64,000 bases of DNA, from NCBI RefSeq assembly GCF_018614195.1, contig NZ_JAGGOT010000023.1:124001-188000 (forward strand). Reading direction: 5' to 3'. The position numbers were made by a program, and so were the translations under genes. The notes below the pieces were generated by a model, which saw nothing but the letters and a program-made list of their open reading frames with translations, searched no databases and was not told where the DNA came from. Of the stretch, positions 1 through 8,631 are shown piece after piece. Position 1 is the stretch's first letter, and each line of letters starts with the position of its first letter. This DNA comes from Streptomyces sp. ISL-43. Its GTDB lineage: Bacteria > Actinomycetota > Actinomycetes > Streptomycetales > Streptomycetaceae.

Positions 1-2828
1 TCCTCGACTTCAGCGACCAGATAGCCCTCTCCGCGCAGCTCGCCACCACCCGGCCCGAGGTCGGGGCGCTGCTGCGCGAGGAGTTCCGCGTGGTGCTGCT
101 CGACGAGTACCAGGACACCTCCGTCGCCCAGCGGCTGCTGCTGTCCGGGCTGTTCGGCGGGGGCACCGGGCACGCGGTGACCGCCGTGGGCGACCCCTGC
201 CAGGCCATCTACGGCTGGCGCGGCGCCTCCGTGGCCAACCTCGACGACTTCCCGGAGCACTTCCCCCACGCCGACGGGAACCCCGCCACGCGCTTCTCCC
301 TCAGCGAGAACCGGCGCAGCGGCGGCCGCCTCCTCGAACTGGCCAACGAGCTCGCCGCCCCGCTCCGCGCGATGCACGAGGGCGTCGAGGCCCTGCGCCC
401 CGCGCCGGGCGCCGAGTACGACGGCACGGTGCGCTGCGCGCTGCTGGAGACCCACGCGCAGGAGCTCGACTGGCTCGGGGACTCCGTCGCCCACCTGGTT
501 CGCACGGGTACGGAGCCGCGCGAGATCGCCGTACTGTGCCGCTCGGCCGGGGACTTCGCGCGCATCCAGGCGGTGCTCGTCGAGCGCGACGTCCCCGTCG
601 AAGTGGTCGGGCTCGCCGGTCTCCTGCACCTTCCGGAGGTCGCGGACCTCATCGCCGTCTGCGAGGTCCTCCAGGACCCGGGCGCCAACGCTTCCCTGGT
701 CCGGCTGCTCATCGGGCCGCGGTGGCGGATCGGCGCGCGGGACCTGGCGCTGCTGGGCCGCCGGGCGCGCACGCTGATCGCTCGCGCTCCGGGCGGCGGC
801 GACGGCGACGACGACCGCCTGGCGGCGGCGGTGGAGGGCGTCGACCCGGCGGAGATCGTCTCGCTGGCGGACGCGCTCGAAACGTTCCTCGACGGCTCGG
901 GCGCGGGCGGCCGCGGCTCGGGCTCCGGCCATGGCTCCGCCCCCGACGGGCTGCCGTTCTCCGCCGCCGCCCGGGTCCGGTTCGCGCACCTGGCGCAGGA
1001 GCTGCGCGACCTGCGGCGTTCGCTCGCCGACCCGCTGATGGACGTACTGCACCGGGTGCTGTCGACGACCGGCCTCGATGTGGAACTGGCAGCGTCCCCG
1101 CACGCGCTGGCCGCCCGCCGCCGGGAGACCCTGTCGAGCTTCATGGACGTGGCGGCCGGCTTCGCCTCCCTCGACGGCGAGGCGTCCCTCCTGGCCTTCC
1201 TGGCCTTCCTGCGCACGGCCGCCCAGTACGAGAAGGGCCTGGACCACGCGCTGCCGGGCGGGGAGAACACGGTCAAGGTGCTCACGGCCCACAAGTCCAA
1301 GGGCCTGGAGTGGGACGTGGTGGTGGTCCCCGACCTGTGCGCGGGCTCGTTCCCGAAGGAGAAGGCCCCGGAGGCCTGGACCTCGTACGCGAAGGTCCTG
1401 CCGTACGCGCTGCGCGGCGACGCGCCGACCCTCCCGGCCGCCCCGGAGTGGACCTCGCAGGGCCTTCGCGCGTTCAAGTCCGCCCTCAAGTCCCACAAGG
1501 CCGTCGAGGAGCTCCGCCTCGGCTACGTCACCTTCACCCGGCCCCGCTCGCTCCTCCTGGCGTCCGGCCACTGGTGGGGCCCGACGCAGAAGAAGCCGCG
1601 CGGCCCGTCCGCCTTCCTCTCCGCGCTGTACGACCACTGCGTGTCGGGCCACGGCGAGATCGAAGCCTGGGCCGACACCCCCGAGCCGGACGCCGCGAAC
1701 CCGGCCCTGGCCACGGAGTCCACCCCGGACCACTCCTGGCCCCTCCCGCTGGACCCCGAGTCCCTCGCCCTGCGCCGGGCGGCGGCGGCCCTGGTCGAAT
1801 CCCACCTGACCCCCGCCTCCTCCCCGCCCCCACCCCCGGAGGACACCTACCTCTGGCCCCCCGACTGCGAGGACCCCTCGTACGAGGAAGAGCCCGCCCC
1901 GGACGACCTCTGGCCGCAGGACGGCGCCGAGGACTGGGCCGCGGACGGGCCGCGCCCCGCCGAGGAGGACCTGTGGCACGGGGACGGGACCAGGGCCGTG
2001 GCCGGGCCGCGCCCCGCCGTGCCCGGGGACGACGACCTGTGGCCCGAGGACGGGGACCGGGCCCGAACCGAGGCCGGGCCGCGCATCGCGGCCGACGGGC
2101 TCACCCCCGAGGACGCCCGCGCCATCGCCTCCTGGGACCGTGACCTCGACGCCCTGGAGGGCGAGCTCCGCCGGGCCAGGGCGGCCGTCCGCGACGTCGA
2201 GCTCCCCGCCGCGCTCTCCGCCAGCCAGCTGCTGCGCCTCGCCGCCGACGAGCAGGGCTTCGTACGCGACCTGGCCCGCCCCATGCCCAAGCCCCCGCAG
2301 CCCGCCGCGCGCCAGGGCACCCGCTTCCACGCCTGGGTGGAGTCCCGCTTCGACGGGCTCCCCCTCCCGCTCCTCGACGTGCTCGACCCCGGGACCGAGC
2401 TGCCGGGCGCCGGCTCCGGCCAGGACATCGCCGACGAGGCTGATCTGGACTCCCTCAAGGCGGCCTTCGAGCGGAGCGAGTACGCCGACCGCACCCCGTA
2501 CCGCATGGAGGTCCCGGTCCAGCTGACCCTTGCCGGCCGGGTGATCCGCGGCCGGATCGACGCCGTGTACCAGGGCCCGGACGGCACGTACGAGATCGTC
2601 GACTGGAAGACCGGCCGGACCGCCGAGGCGGACCCCCTCCAGCTCGCGGTCTACCGCCTGGCCTGGGCGGAGGCCGCGAACACCCCCCTCGCCGAGGTCA
2701 CCGCGGCCTTCCTGCACGTCCGCAGCGGACGCGTCGTCCGCCCCCGCAACCTTCCCGGCCGCGCCCGCCTTGAGCAGATCCTCCAAGGCAAATCGGACAC
2801 GGAAAGCACCCATCGAACAGAAGGTTAG
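1..2828 (+). CDS. adnB: AdnB-type UvrD/PcrA helicase fused to a RecB-family nuclease (3' part)
   Basis: Partial gene, open at the left edge; the frame reads in from base 3. The visible 941 residues start just before helicase motif II (DEYQDTS). They continue through motif III (GDPCQAIYGWRGA), motif IV (LSENRRSGG), motif V (TAHKSKGLEWDVVVVPDL) and motif VI (YVTFTRPRS). The C-terminus is a RecB-like PD-(D/E)XK nuclease, with GRIDAVY, EIVDWKTG and LQLAVYRLAWA. AdnA-AdnB is the actinobacterial end-resecting motor-nuclease for double-strand break repair. In mycobacteria the downstream subunit is AdnB, and this gene is followed by the same kind of genes (nudC, mycoredoxin, uvrD2, whiB7). An acidic linker with Trp-containing repeats separates motor and nuclease. 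The Walker A part and the adnA partner would lie to the left. Confidence 0.85.
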   Translation, partial: LDFSDQIALSAQLATTRPEVGALLREEFRVVLLDEYQDTSVAQRLLLSGLFGGGTGHAVTAVGDPCQAIYGWRGASVANLDDFPEHFPHADGNPATRFSLSENRRSGGRLLELANELAAPLRAMHEGVEALRPAPGAEYDGTVRCALLETHAQELDWLGDSVAHLVRTGTEPREIAVLCRSAGDFARIQAVLVERDVPVEVVGLAGLLHLPEVADLIAVCEVLQDPGANASLVRLLIGPRWRIGARDLALLGRRARTLIARAPGGGDGDDDRLAAAVEGVDPAEIVSLADALETFLDGSGAGGRGSGSGHGSAPDGLPFSAAARVRFAHLAQELRDLRRSLADPLMDVLHRVLSTTGLDVELAASPHALAARRRETLSSFMDVAAGFASLDGEASLLAFLAFLRTAAQYEKGLDHALPGGENTVKVLTAHKSKGLEWDVVVVPDLCAGSFPKEKAPEAWTSYAKVLPYALRGDAPTLPAAPEWTSQGLRAFKSALKSHKAVEELRLGYVTFTRPRSLLLASGHWWGPTQKKPRGPSAFLSALYDHCVSGHGEIEAWADTPEPDAANPALATESTPDHSWPLPLDPESLALRRAAAALVESHLTPASSPPPPPEDTYLWPPDCEDPSYEEEPAPDDLWPQDGAEDWAADGPRPAEEDLWHGDGTRAVAGPRPAVPGDDDLWPEDGDRARTEAGPRIAADGLTPEDARAIASWDRDLDALEGELRRARAAVRDVELPAALSASQLLRLAADEQGFVRDLARPMPKPPQPAARQGTRFHAWVESRFDGLPLPLLDVLDPGTELPGAGSGQDIADEADLDSLKAAFERSEYADRTPYRMEVPVQLTLAGRVIRGRIDAVYQGPDGTYEIVDWKTGRTAEADPLQLAVYRLAWAEAANTPLAEVTAAFLHVRSGRVVRPRNLPGRARLEQILQGKSDTESTHRTEG

Positions 2829-2832
2829 GCTC

Positions 2833-4266
2833 GTGTCCATGAGCGACACCCCGGCGGACAGCGTCGTCCGCGCGTACATCGACAGGCACCGCGCCGCCTT
2901 CCTCGACGACCTCGCCGACTGGCTGCGCATCCCCTCCGTCTCGGCCCAGCCCGAGCACGCGGACGACGTACGGCGCAGCGCCGACTGGCTGGCGGCGAAG
3001 CTGGCGGAGACCGGTTTCCCGGTCACCGAGGTCTGGCCGACGGGGACCGCAGAGGCCCCCGGCGCGCCCGCCGTCTTCGCGCACTGGCCGAGCGAGGACC
3101 CCGCCGCCCCCACCGTCCTCGTCTACGGGCACCACGACGTGCAGCCCGCCGCCCTCGCCGACGGCTGGCACACCGACCCGTTCGAGCCGGTCGTCAAGGA
3201 CGGCCGGATGTACGGGCGGGGCGCCGCCGACGACAAGGGCCAGGTGTTCTTCCACACCCTCGGCGTCCGGGCGCACCTCGCCGCGACCGGCGCGTCCGCC
3301 CCCGCCGTCAACCTCAAGCTGATCGTCGAGGGCGAGGAGGAGTCGGGCTCCCCGCACTTCCGTGACCTGGTCGAGCGCGAGGCGCGGCGCCTCGCCGCCG
3401 ACATCGTGATCGTCTCCGACACCGGAATGTGGTCCGAGACCACCCCCACCGTCTGCACCGGCATGCGCGGCGTGGCCGACTGCGAGATCGACCTGCACGG
3501 CCCCGACCAGGACATCCACTCGGGTGCCTTCGGCGGCGCCGTGCCCAATCCCGCCACCGTCGCGGCCCGCCTCGTCGCGGCCCTGCACGACGCGGACGAA
3601 CGGGTCACGATCCCCGGCTTCTACGACAACATCGCCGAGCTCACGGACGCCGAGCGCGAGCTGATCGCCGAGCTCCCCTTCGACGAGAGCGAGTGGCTCC
3701 GTACGGCCAAGTCGTACGCGGCCGCGGGCGAGGCGGGCTACTCCACGCTGGAGCGCGTCTGGGCCCGCCCGACCGCCGAGGTCAACGGCATCGGCGGCGG
3801 CTACCAGGGCCCCGGCGGCAAGACCATCGTGCCCGCCTCCGCGCACCTGAAGCTGTCGTTCCGCCTGGTCTCCGGGCAGGACCCGTACGAGGTCGAGGCC
3901 GCCGTCAAGGACTGGGTCGCGGAGCGCGTCCCGGCCGGGATCCGACACTCCATCACCTTCGGCGCCCCCACCCGGCCGTGCCTGACCCCGCTGGACCACC
4001 CGGCGCTGCAGTCGGTCGTCCGGGCCATGGGCCGGGCCTTCGGCCAGAAGATCCGGTTCACCCGCGAGGGCGGTTCGGGGCCGGCGGCGGACCTCCAGGA
4101 CGTGCTGGACGCCCCTGTCCTCTTCCTCGGGATCTCCGTACCCTCCGACGGCTGGCACTCGCCGAACGAGAAGGTGGAGCTCGACCTGCTCGCCAAGGGA
4201 GTCGAGACGACGGCGTACCTCTGGGGCGACCTGGCCGCCCACTGGAAGCCGGCCGGACCCGCCTGA
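2833..4266 (+). CDS. M20-family dipeptidase/carboxypeptidase
   Basis: A 477-residue cytosolic zinc peptidase of the M20/PgpA-like dipeptidase family. Metal-binding motifs are in order: GHHDVQP (His), RGAADDKGQ (bridging Asp), EGEEESGS (catalytic and ligand Glu) and VSDTGMW (Asp). A lid domain with a dimer-type His (DQDIHSG) follows, and HSPNE lies near the end. The GTG start at 2833 has AGAAGG eight bases upstream; an in-frame ATG at 2839 (MSDTPAD) is the alternative but sits 14 bases away. The gene begins 4 bases after the adnB stop, so the two are probably cotranscribed. The substrate cannot be read from sequence. Confidence 0.88.
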   Translation: MSMSDTPADSVVRAYIDRHRAAFLDDLADWLRIPSVSAQPEHADDVRRSADWLAAKLAETGFPVTEVWPTGTAEAPGAPAVFAHWPSEDPAAPTVLVYGHHDVQPAALADGWHTDPFEPVVKDGRMYGRGAADDKGQVFFHTLGVRAHLAATGASAPAVNLKLIVEGEEESGSPHFRDLVEREARRLAADIVIVSDTGMWSETTPTVCTGMRGVADCEIDLHGPDQDIHSGAFGGAVPNPATVAARLVAALHDADERVTIPGFYDNIAELTDAERELIAELPFDESEWLRTAKSYAAAGEAGYSTLERVWARPTAEVNGIGGGYQGPGGKTIVPASAHLKLSFRLVSGQDPYEVEAAVKDWVAERVPAGIRHSITFGAPTRPCLTPLDHPALQSVVRAMGRAFGQKIRFTREGGSGPAADLQDVLDAPVLFLGISVPSDGWHSPNEKVELDLLAKGVETTAYLWGDLAAHWKPAGPA

Positions 4267-4366
4267 GCCGCCGGCCCGCCTGAGCCACCCGCCGCCGTCA
4301 CCGCCCGCCGCACACCGTCCTGCTGAGCCTGCCTGTGTCCCACCACCGGGGGAGTTGGAAGTACCT

Positions 4367-5302
4367 GTGAGCACCCATACCGAGTCAAAGCGCCCGATCT
4401 CGCTCGCCGCGCCCAGCAGAATAGACCGCGCCGCGCACCACCGCCTCGACGAGGCGTGGCTCGCCGCCGCCTGGAGCCACCCGAGCACCCGCGTCTTCGT
4501 CGTCTCGGGCGGCCAGGTCCTGATCGACGACACCCCCGACGGCGGCACCGGCATCGTGACGACCCCGGCCTTCGAGGCCCCGGTCACCGAGACCCACCGG
4601 TACTTCCTGGGCACCGACGAGGACGGAGTACGGTACTTCGCGCTCCAGAAGGACTCGCTGCCCGGCCGGATGGACCAGTCGGCCCGCCCGGCGGGTCTGC
4701 GCGAGGCCGGGATGCTGCTCTCCCCGCGGGACGCCGGGCTGGTGGTGCACGCGGTGGCGCTGGAGAACTGGCAGCGCATGCACCGCTTCTGCTCCCGCTG
4801 CGGCGAGCGCACCGTGGTCGCGGCGGCCGGGCACATCCGCCGCTGCCCGGGCTGCGGCGCCGAGCACTACCCGCGCACCGACCCGGCCGTGATCATGCTG
4901 GTCACGGACGAGCAGGACCGGGCGCTGCTGGGCCGCCAGGTGCACTGGCCGGAGGGGCGCTTCTCGACGCTGGCCGGGTTCGTGGAGCCGGGCGAGTCGA
5001 TCGAGCAGTCCGTGATCCGCGAGGTGTGGGAGGAGGCGGGCGTCCGGGTCGGCGAGGTCGACTACGTCGCCAGCCAGCCCTGGCCGTTCCCGTACAGCCT
5101 GATGCTGGGCTTCACGGCCCGCGCCACCACCTCCGAGATCACGGTCGACGGCGAGGAGATCCAGGAGGCCCGCTGGTTCTCCCGCGCGGACCTGCGCGCG
5201 GCGATCGAGTCCGGCGAGGTGCTCCCGCCGGCGGGCATCTCCATCGCGGCCCGACTGGTCGAGCTCTGGTACGGCGAGCCGCTGCCGAAGCCGAAGGCAT
5301 AG
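4367..5302 (+). CDS. nudC: NAD(+) diphosphatase / RNA-deNADding NUDIX hydrolase NudC
   Basis: A 311-residue NudC homologue that hydrolyses NAD(H) to NMN(H) and AMP; family members also remove NAD caps from RNA. There is a zinc ribbon around residues 145-170 (FCSRCG then CPGCG). A complete NUDIX box follows (GFVEPGE, then REVWEEAG), and then the NADH-pyrophosphatase signature SQPWPFPYSLM. The GTG at 4367 (MSTHTESK) is preferred, with purine-rich sequence at 4351-4361; an in-frame TTG at 4355 would add four residues. A strong terminator follows. The neighbour to mycoredoxin and uvrD2 is the same as in mycobacteria. Confidence 0.93.
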   Translation: MSTHTESKRPISLAAPSRIDRAAHHRLDEAWLAAAWSHPSTRVFVVSGGQVLIDDTPDGGTGIVTTPAFEAPVTETHRYFLGTDEDGVRYFALQKDSLPGRMDQSARPAGLREAGMLLSPRDAGLVVHAVALENWQRMHRFCSRCGERTVVAAAGHIRRCPGCGAEHYPRTDPAVIMLVTDEQDRALLGRQVHWPEGRFSTLAGFVEPGESIEQSVIREVWEEAGVRVGEVDYVASQPWPFPYSLMLGFTARATTSEITVDGEEIQEARWFSRADLRAAIESGEVLPPAGISIAARLVELWYGEPLPKPKA

Positions 5303-5315
5303 CCGGGATCAGCAG

Positions 5316-5341
5316 AAGGCCCCCGCCGGGGCGGGGGCCTT
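5316..5341 (+). terminator. nudC terminator with duplicated 3' arm
   Basis: A 12-bp perfect stem (AAGGCCCCCGCC / GGCGGGGGCCTT) with a 2-base gap lies just after the nudC stop. The 3' arm is repeated twice more at about 5345-5356 and 5359-5370, giving tandem units of 14-15 bases. Confidence 0.8.
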
Positions 5342-5387
5342 TCTGGCGGGGGCCTTCTGGCGGGGGCCCTTCTCTAGTTACGCGCGT

Positions 5388-5427
5388 GACGTGTGTGACG
5401 AGCGTGACATCCAGGACGTGTGTGACG
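5388..5427. repeat. GTGACG-rich direct repeat between converging genes
   Basis: The 13-mer GACGTGTGTGACG occurs twice within about 40 bases, embedded in a GTGAC-rich stretch between the ends of nudC and the mycoredoxin gene. No function is evident. Confidence 0.5.
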
Positions 5428-5452
5428 TGCGCGATGCCGGGTCGGGCGCGGG

Positions 5453-5713
5453 TCAGACGGCGAGGGCCTGCTTGACCTGGGCCAGCGACGGGTTGGTCAT
5501 GACCGACTCGCTGCCGACAGAGGACTTCACGAGCACGGTGGGAACCGTCTGGTTGCCGCCGTTCGCCTTCTCCACGAACGCCGCGGACTCCGGGTCGAGC
5601 TCGATGTTGATCTCGGTGTAGGCGATGCCCTCGCGGTCGAGCTGGCTCTTCAGCCGGCGGCAGTAGCCGCACCAGGTCGTGCTGTACATCGTGACCGTGC
5701 CCGTGTCCTGCAT
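5453..5713 (-). CDS. mrx: Mycoredoxin / glutaredoxin-like protein
   Basis: An 86-residue thioredoxin-fold protein with the redox motif WCGYC near residue 15 and the cis-proline region TVPTVLV near residue 57. The size and position next to uvrD2 match mycoredoxin-1, which uses mycothiol to reduce mixed disulfides on proteins in actinobacteria. The ATG at 5713 is preceded on the minus strand by GGAGAG with good spacing. An open frame extends further upstream but that part is non-conserved filler. A sigma-R type promoter lies 45-70 bases upstream, in keeping with a thiol-stress role. Confidence 0.9.
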   Translation of the reverse strand: MQDTGTVTMYSTTWCGYCRRLKSQLDREGIAYTEINIELDPESAAFVEKANGGNQTVPTVLVKSSVGSESVMTNPSLAQVKQALAV

Positions 5714-5757
5714 GCTGCGCTCTCCATTCGTGGGGTGCTCGTTGGTCCGAGTAGTCG

Positions 5758-5783
5758 AACGTACGGGACCGCGCGGCCATTCC
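5758..5783 (-). promoter_or_regulatory. Sigma-R-type promoter for the mycoredoxin gene
   Basis: Read on the minus strand this is GGAAT, exactly 18 bases, then GTT. That is the SigR consensus GGAAT-N18-GTT. It sits 45 bases upstream of the mycoredoxin start. The same arrangement occurs in front of sigR at 37835-37860. Confidence 0.75.
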
Positions 5784-5925
5784 CGCCCGCAGGATCCGGC
5801 TCCGGCGCGGGCTCCGGCACGCACGACGGACCCTTCTCCGGTACGACGATGTTCCGGTAGGACGAAAGCGCGCGGCCTGTGGACGGATTTCCCGCCCTCC
5901 TCACGAGACCTGGCAGCATGGCGGG

Positions 5926-8094
5926 GTGACACCAGCAACGCACTCCTCATCCTCCACGGCCGGCGCCGACTCGGCCGACGCGGTGCTCCTGGGCCTGGAC
6001 CCGGAGCAGCGCGAGGTCGCGACGACCCTGCGCGGGCCGGTGTGCGTGCTGGCGGGCGCGGGCACCGGCAAGACCCGGGCGATCACCCACCGCATCGCCT
6101 ACGGGGTCCGCTCCGGGCAGCTGATGCCGGCGAGCGTGCTGGCCGTCACCTTCACCAACCGGGCCGCCGGCGAGATGCGCGGCCGTCTGCGCGAGCTCGG
6201 CGCCGGCGGGGTGCAGGCGCGCACGTTCCACTCCGCCGCGCTGCGCCAGCTCCAGTACTTCTGGCCCAAGGCGGTCGGCGGCGACGTGCCGCGGCTGCTG
6301 GAGCGCAAGATCCAGTTCGTCGCGGAAGCGGGCGCGCGCTGCCGGATCCGCCTCGACCGGGGCGAGCTGCGCGATGTCACGGGCGAGATCGAGTGGGCGA
6401 AGGTCACCCAGACCGTGCCCGCCGACTATCCCGCGGCCGCTCTCAAGTCCGGCCGGGAGGCCCCCCGGGACCTGGCCGAGATCGCCCAGATCTACGGGAC
6501 GTACGAGCAGCTCAAGCGCGACCGAGGCATGATCGACTTCGAGGACGTGCTGCTCCTCACCGTCGGCATCCTGCAGGACCGCCACGACATCGCCGAGCAG
6601 ATCCGCACCCAGTACCAGCACTTCGTGGTCGACGAGTACCAGGACGTCAGCCCGCTCCAGCAGCGGCTGCTGGACCTCTGGCTCGGCGAGCGCGACAGCC
6701 TCTGCGTCGTCGGCGACGCCAGCCAGACGATCTACTCGTTCACCGGCGCCACCCCCGACCACCTGCTGAACTTCCGCACCAAGTACCCGCAGGCCACCGT
6801 GGTCAAGCTGGTCCGCGACTACCGCTCCACCCCCCAGGTGGTCCACCTCGCCAACGGCCTGCTCAACCAGGCCAAGGGCCGGGCCGCCGAGCACCGCCTG
6901 GAGCTGATCTCCCAGCGCGAGCCCGGCCCCGATCCGGTCTACGCCGAGTACCCCGACGAGCCCGCCGAGGCCGAGGGCGTCGCCCGCAGGATCCGGGACC
7001 TCATCGCCGCCGGCGTCCCGGCGGGTGAGATCGCCGTGCTCTACCGCATCAACGCCCAGTCCGAGGTCTACGAGCAGGCCCTCGCCGACGCCTCGGTGCC
7101 GTACCAGCTGCGCGGAGCCGAGCGCTTCTTCGAGCGGGGCGAAGTGCAGAAGGCGATCCTCGCGCTGCGCGGAGCGGCCCGCTCCGGCGGCAACGACCCG
7201 CTGCTCGACGACGTCGTGGAGCTCGGCTCCCAGGTCCGGGCCGTGCTCAGCTCCACCGGCTGGACCAGCGAGCCGCCCGCAGGCTCCGGCGCCGTGCGCG
7301 ACCAGTGGGAATCGCTGGCCGCGCTGGTCCGTCTCGCCGAGGACTTCGCCCGCGCCCGGCCGGCCGCCACCCTGTCCGACCTGACCGTCGAGCTGGACGA
7401 GCGCAAGGCCGCCCAGCACGCCCCGACCGTCCAGGGCGTCACCCTCGCCTCGCTGCACGCGGCCAAGGGCCTGGAGTGGGACGCGGTGTTCCTCGCCGGC
7501 CTGACCGACGGCATGATGCCGATCACCTACGCCAAGACCGACGAGCAGGTCGAGGAGGAGCGCCGGCTGCTCTACGTCGGCGTCACCCGGGCCCGGCACC
7601 ACCTGACGCTCTCCTGGGCCCTCTCCCGGGCTCCGGGCGGCCGGAGCTCCCGACGCCCCAGCCGCTTCCTGAACGGCCTGCGGCCGGGCTCCGTGGCCCC
7701 GGGAACCAAGGCGGGCGGCGCGGCCGAGGCCCTCGGCGTCCGCAAGCGCGGCCGCCGAGGCCCGGTCCTGTGCCGGGTCTGCGGCAAGACGCTGACCGAG
7801 GCCGGCGAGCTGAAGCTGATGCGCTGCGAGGACTGCCCCTCGGACATGGACGAAGGACTCTACGAGCGGCTCCGCGACTGGCGCGCCGTCCAGGCGAAGG
7901 AGCAGGGCATGCCCGCCTACTGCGTCTTCACGGACAAGACGCTGATGGCGATCGCGGAGGCCACGCCCGCCGAGCCGGGAGAGCTCTCGATGATCTCCGG
8001 CGTGGGCGGTCGCAAGCTCGAGCGGTACGGGGCCGACGTGCTCGCCATCTGCGCAGGTGAGGAGCCCGAGGGGGCAGATTCTGACGACGCGTAG
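5926..8094 (+). CDS. uvrD2: ATP-dependent DNA helicase UvrD2 with zinc motif and HRDC domain
   Basis: A 722-residue SF1A helicase. Motifs seen are GAGTGKTRAITHRI (Walker A), VVDEYQDVSP (II), VGDASQTIYSFTGA (III), VRDYRSTPQVV (IV), LHAAKGLEWDAVFL (V) and YVGVTRARHHL (VI). After the motor comes a tetracysteine motif (CRVCG, then CEDC) near residue 620, and then an HRDC-like domain ending with SGVGGRKLERYG. This layout is that of mycobacterial UvrD2, where the tetracysteine region is required for helicase activity. The GTG start at 5926 has no clear ribosome site and may be leaderless. The gene diverges from the mycoredoxin gene. Confidence 0.93.
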   Translation: MTPATHSSSSTAGADSADAVLLGLDPEQREVATTLRGPVCVLAGAGTGKTRAITHRIAYGVRSGQLMPASVLAVTFTNRAAGEMRGRLRELGAGGVQARTFHSAALRQLQYFWPKAVGGDVPRLLERKIQFVAEAGARCRIRLDRGELRDVTGEIEWAKVTQTVPADYPAAALKSGREAPRDLAEIAQIYGTYEQLKRDRGMIDFEDVLLLTVGILQDRHDIAEQIRTQYQHFVVDEYQDVSPLQQRLLDLWLGERDSLCVVGDASQTIYSFTGATPDHLLNFRTKYPQATVVKLVRDYRSTPQVVHLANGLLNQAKGRAAEHRLELISQREPGPDPVYAEYPDEPAEAEGVARRIRDLIAAGVPAGEIAVLYRINAQSEVYEQALADASVPYQLRGAERFFERGEVQKAILALRGAARSGGNDPLLDDVVELGSQVRAVLSSTGWTSEPPAGSGAVRDQWESLAALVRLAEDFARARPAATLSDLTVELDERKAAQHAPTVQGVTLASLHAAKGLEWDAVFLAGLTDGMMPITYAKTDEQVEEERRLLYVGVTRARHHLTLSWALSRAPGGRSSRRPSRFLNGLRPGSVAPGTKAGGAAEALGVRKRGRRGPVLCRVCGKTLTEAGELKLMRCEDCPSDMDEGLYERLRDWRAVQAKEQGMPAYCVFTDKTLMAIAEATPAEPGELSMISGVGGRKLERYGADVLAICAGEEPEGADSDDA

Positions 8095-8103
8095 AAACTC
8101 GTC

Positions 8104-8144
8104 GGAAAAATAGTTTGCACATGCCCAGCGAATCCCCATAGGTT
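8104..8144 (+). promoter_or_regulatory. wblC promoter with AT-rich upstream element
   Basis: TTGCAC at 8115-8120, an 18-base spacer, then TAGGTT at 8139-8144. An A/T-rich patch (GGAAAAATAGT) abuts the -35. WhiB7-type activators bind A/T-rich DNA just upstream of the -35 through their AT-hook, and whiB7/wblC is autoactivated, so this is the expected layout. Confidence 0.65.
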
Positions 8145-8262
8145 CTTAGCAACGGAAACGGTGGCTTCTCCGAAGCCCGGGATCCGTGCTGTACTTACCC
8201 GAATACGCATGGGACGAGGCCTCCGGGCCGAGTCCCCGAGACGCCGAGAGGAGGCGAGACCA

Positions 8263-8607
8263 GTGACCAGCTCCATGACGACCACCAAAATGACCGATCG
8301 CTCGGTTGCCGCTTCCTGCACGCTCGGCTCCTCCTCGCTCCTTCCGCTCACGGGTACCGGTCTGTCCGCGATTTGCATCGCCGACAGCCCTGTCCTGGCC
8401 GCCGCGCCCGCCGCGCTGCTGGTCAGTGAGCGCAATGAGCGACCGACCCAGGCGCCGGTGGCAGTACTGGCAGCAGAAGCCCAGGCGCATGGCGCCTATG
8501 GGTTCGCGGCCGCAGCCGGTGCCGGATCCCAGACGAAGCAGACGAAGCAGCAGCACCACCTGATGTGGGCCTTCCGTGGGCTCGAACCCTGGAGTGATCC
8601 AGTCTGA
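8263..8607 (+). CDS. wblC leader upstream ORF
   Basis: A 114-codon frame starts at GTG with a strong ribosome site GAGGAGG (8248-8254) eight bases upstream and ends 24 bases before the attenuator stem. It has no recognisable domain; the product is Ala/Ser/Thr-rich (starting VTSSMTTTK), with a Gln/Lys/Thr/His-rich segment near residues 95-101 (TKQTKQQHH). whiB7/wblC genes are known to be controlled by translation of an upstream ORF that decides whether a downstream terminator forms. The position and signals here fit that role. It is probably a translated sensor rather than a functional protein. Confidence 0.6.
   Translation: MTSSMTTTKMTDRSVAASCTLGSSSLLPLTGTGLSAICIADSPVLAAAPAALLVSERNERPTQAPVAVLAAEAQAHGAYGFAAAAGAGSQTKQTKQQHHLMWAFRGLEPWSDPV
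8483..8497 (+). promoter_or_regulatory. Leader hairpin inside the wblC upstream ORF
   Basis: A perfect 6-bp stem with a 3-base loop (AGGCGC ATG GCGCCT). Just after it, TTCGCGGCC at 8503-8511 can pair with the 5' arm of the attenuator (GGCCGCGGAA, one bulge), which suggests an antiterminator. Confidence 0.4.
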
Positions 8608-8631
8608 TCGCATGATCAGGCCGGCGCCTCC

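Noticed and set aside
2698..4836. Long antisense frame across the dipeptidase and nudC genes.
   Set aside because: It spans two real genes and their gap, lacks a ribosome site and reads as Arg/Gly/Val-rich shadow.
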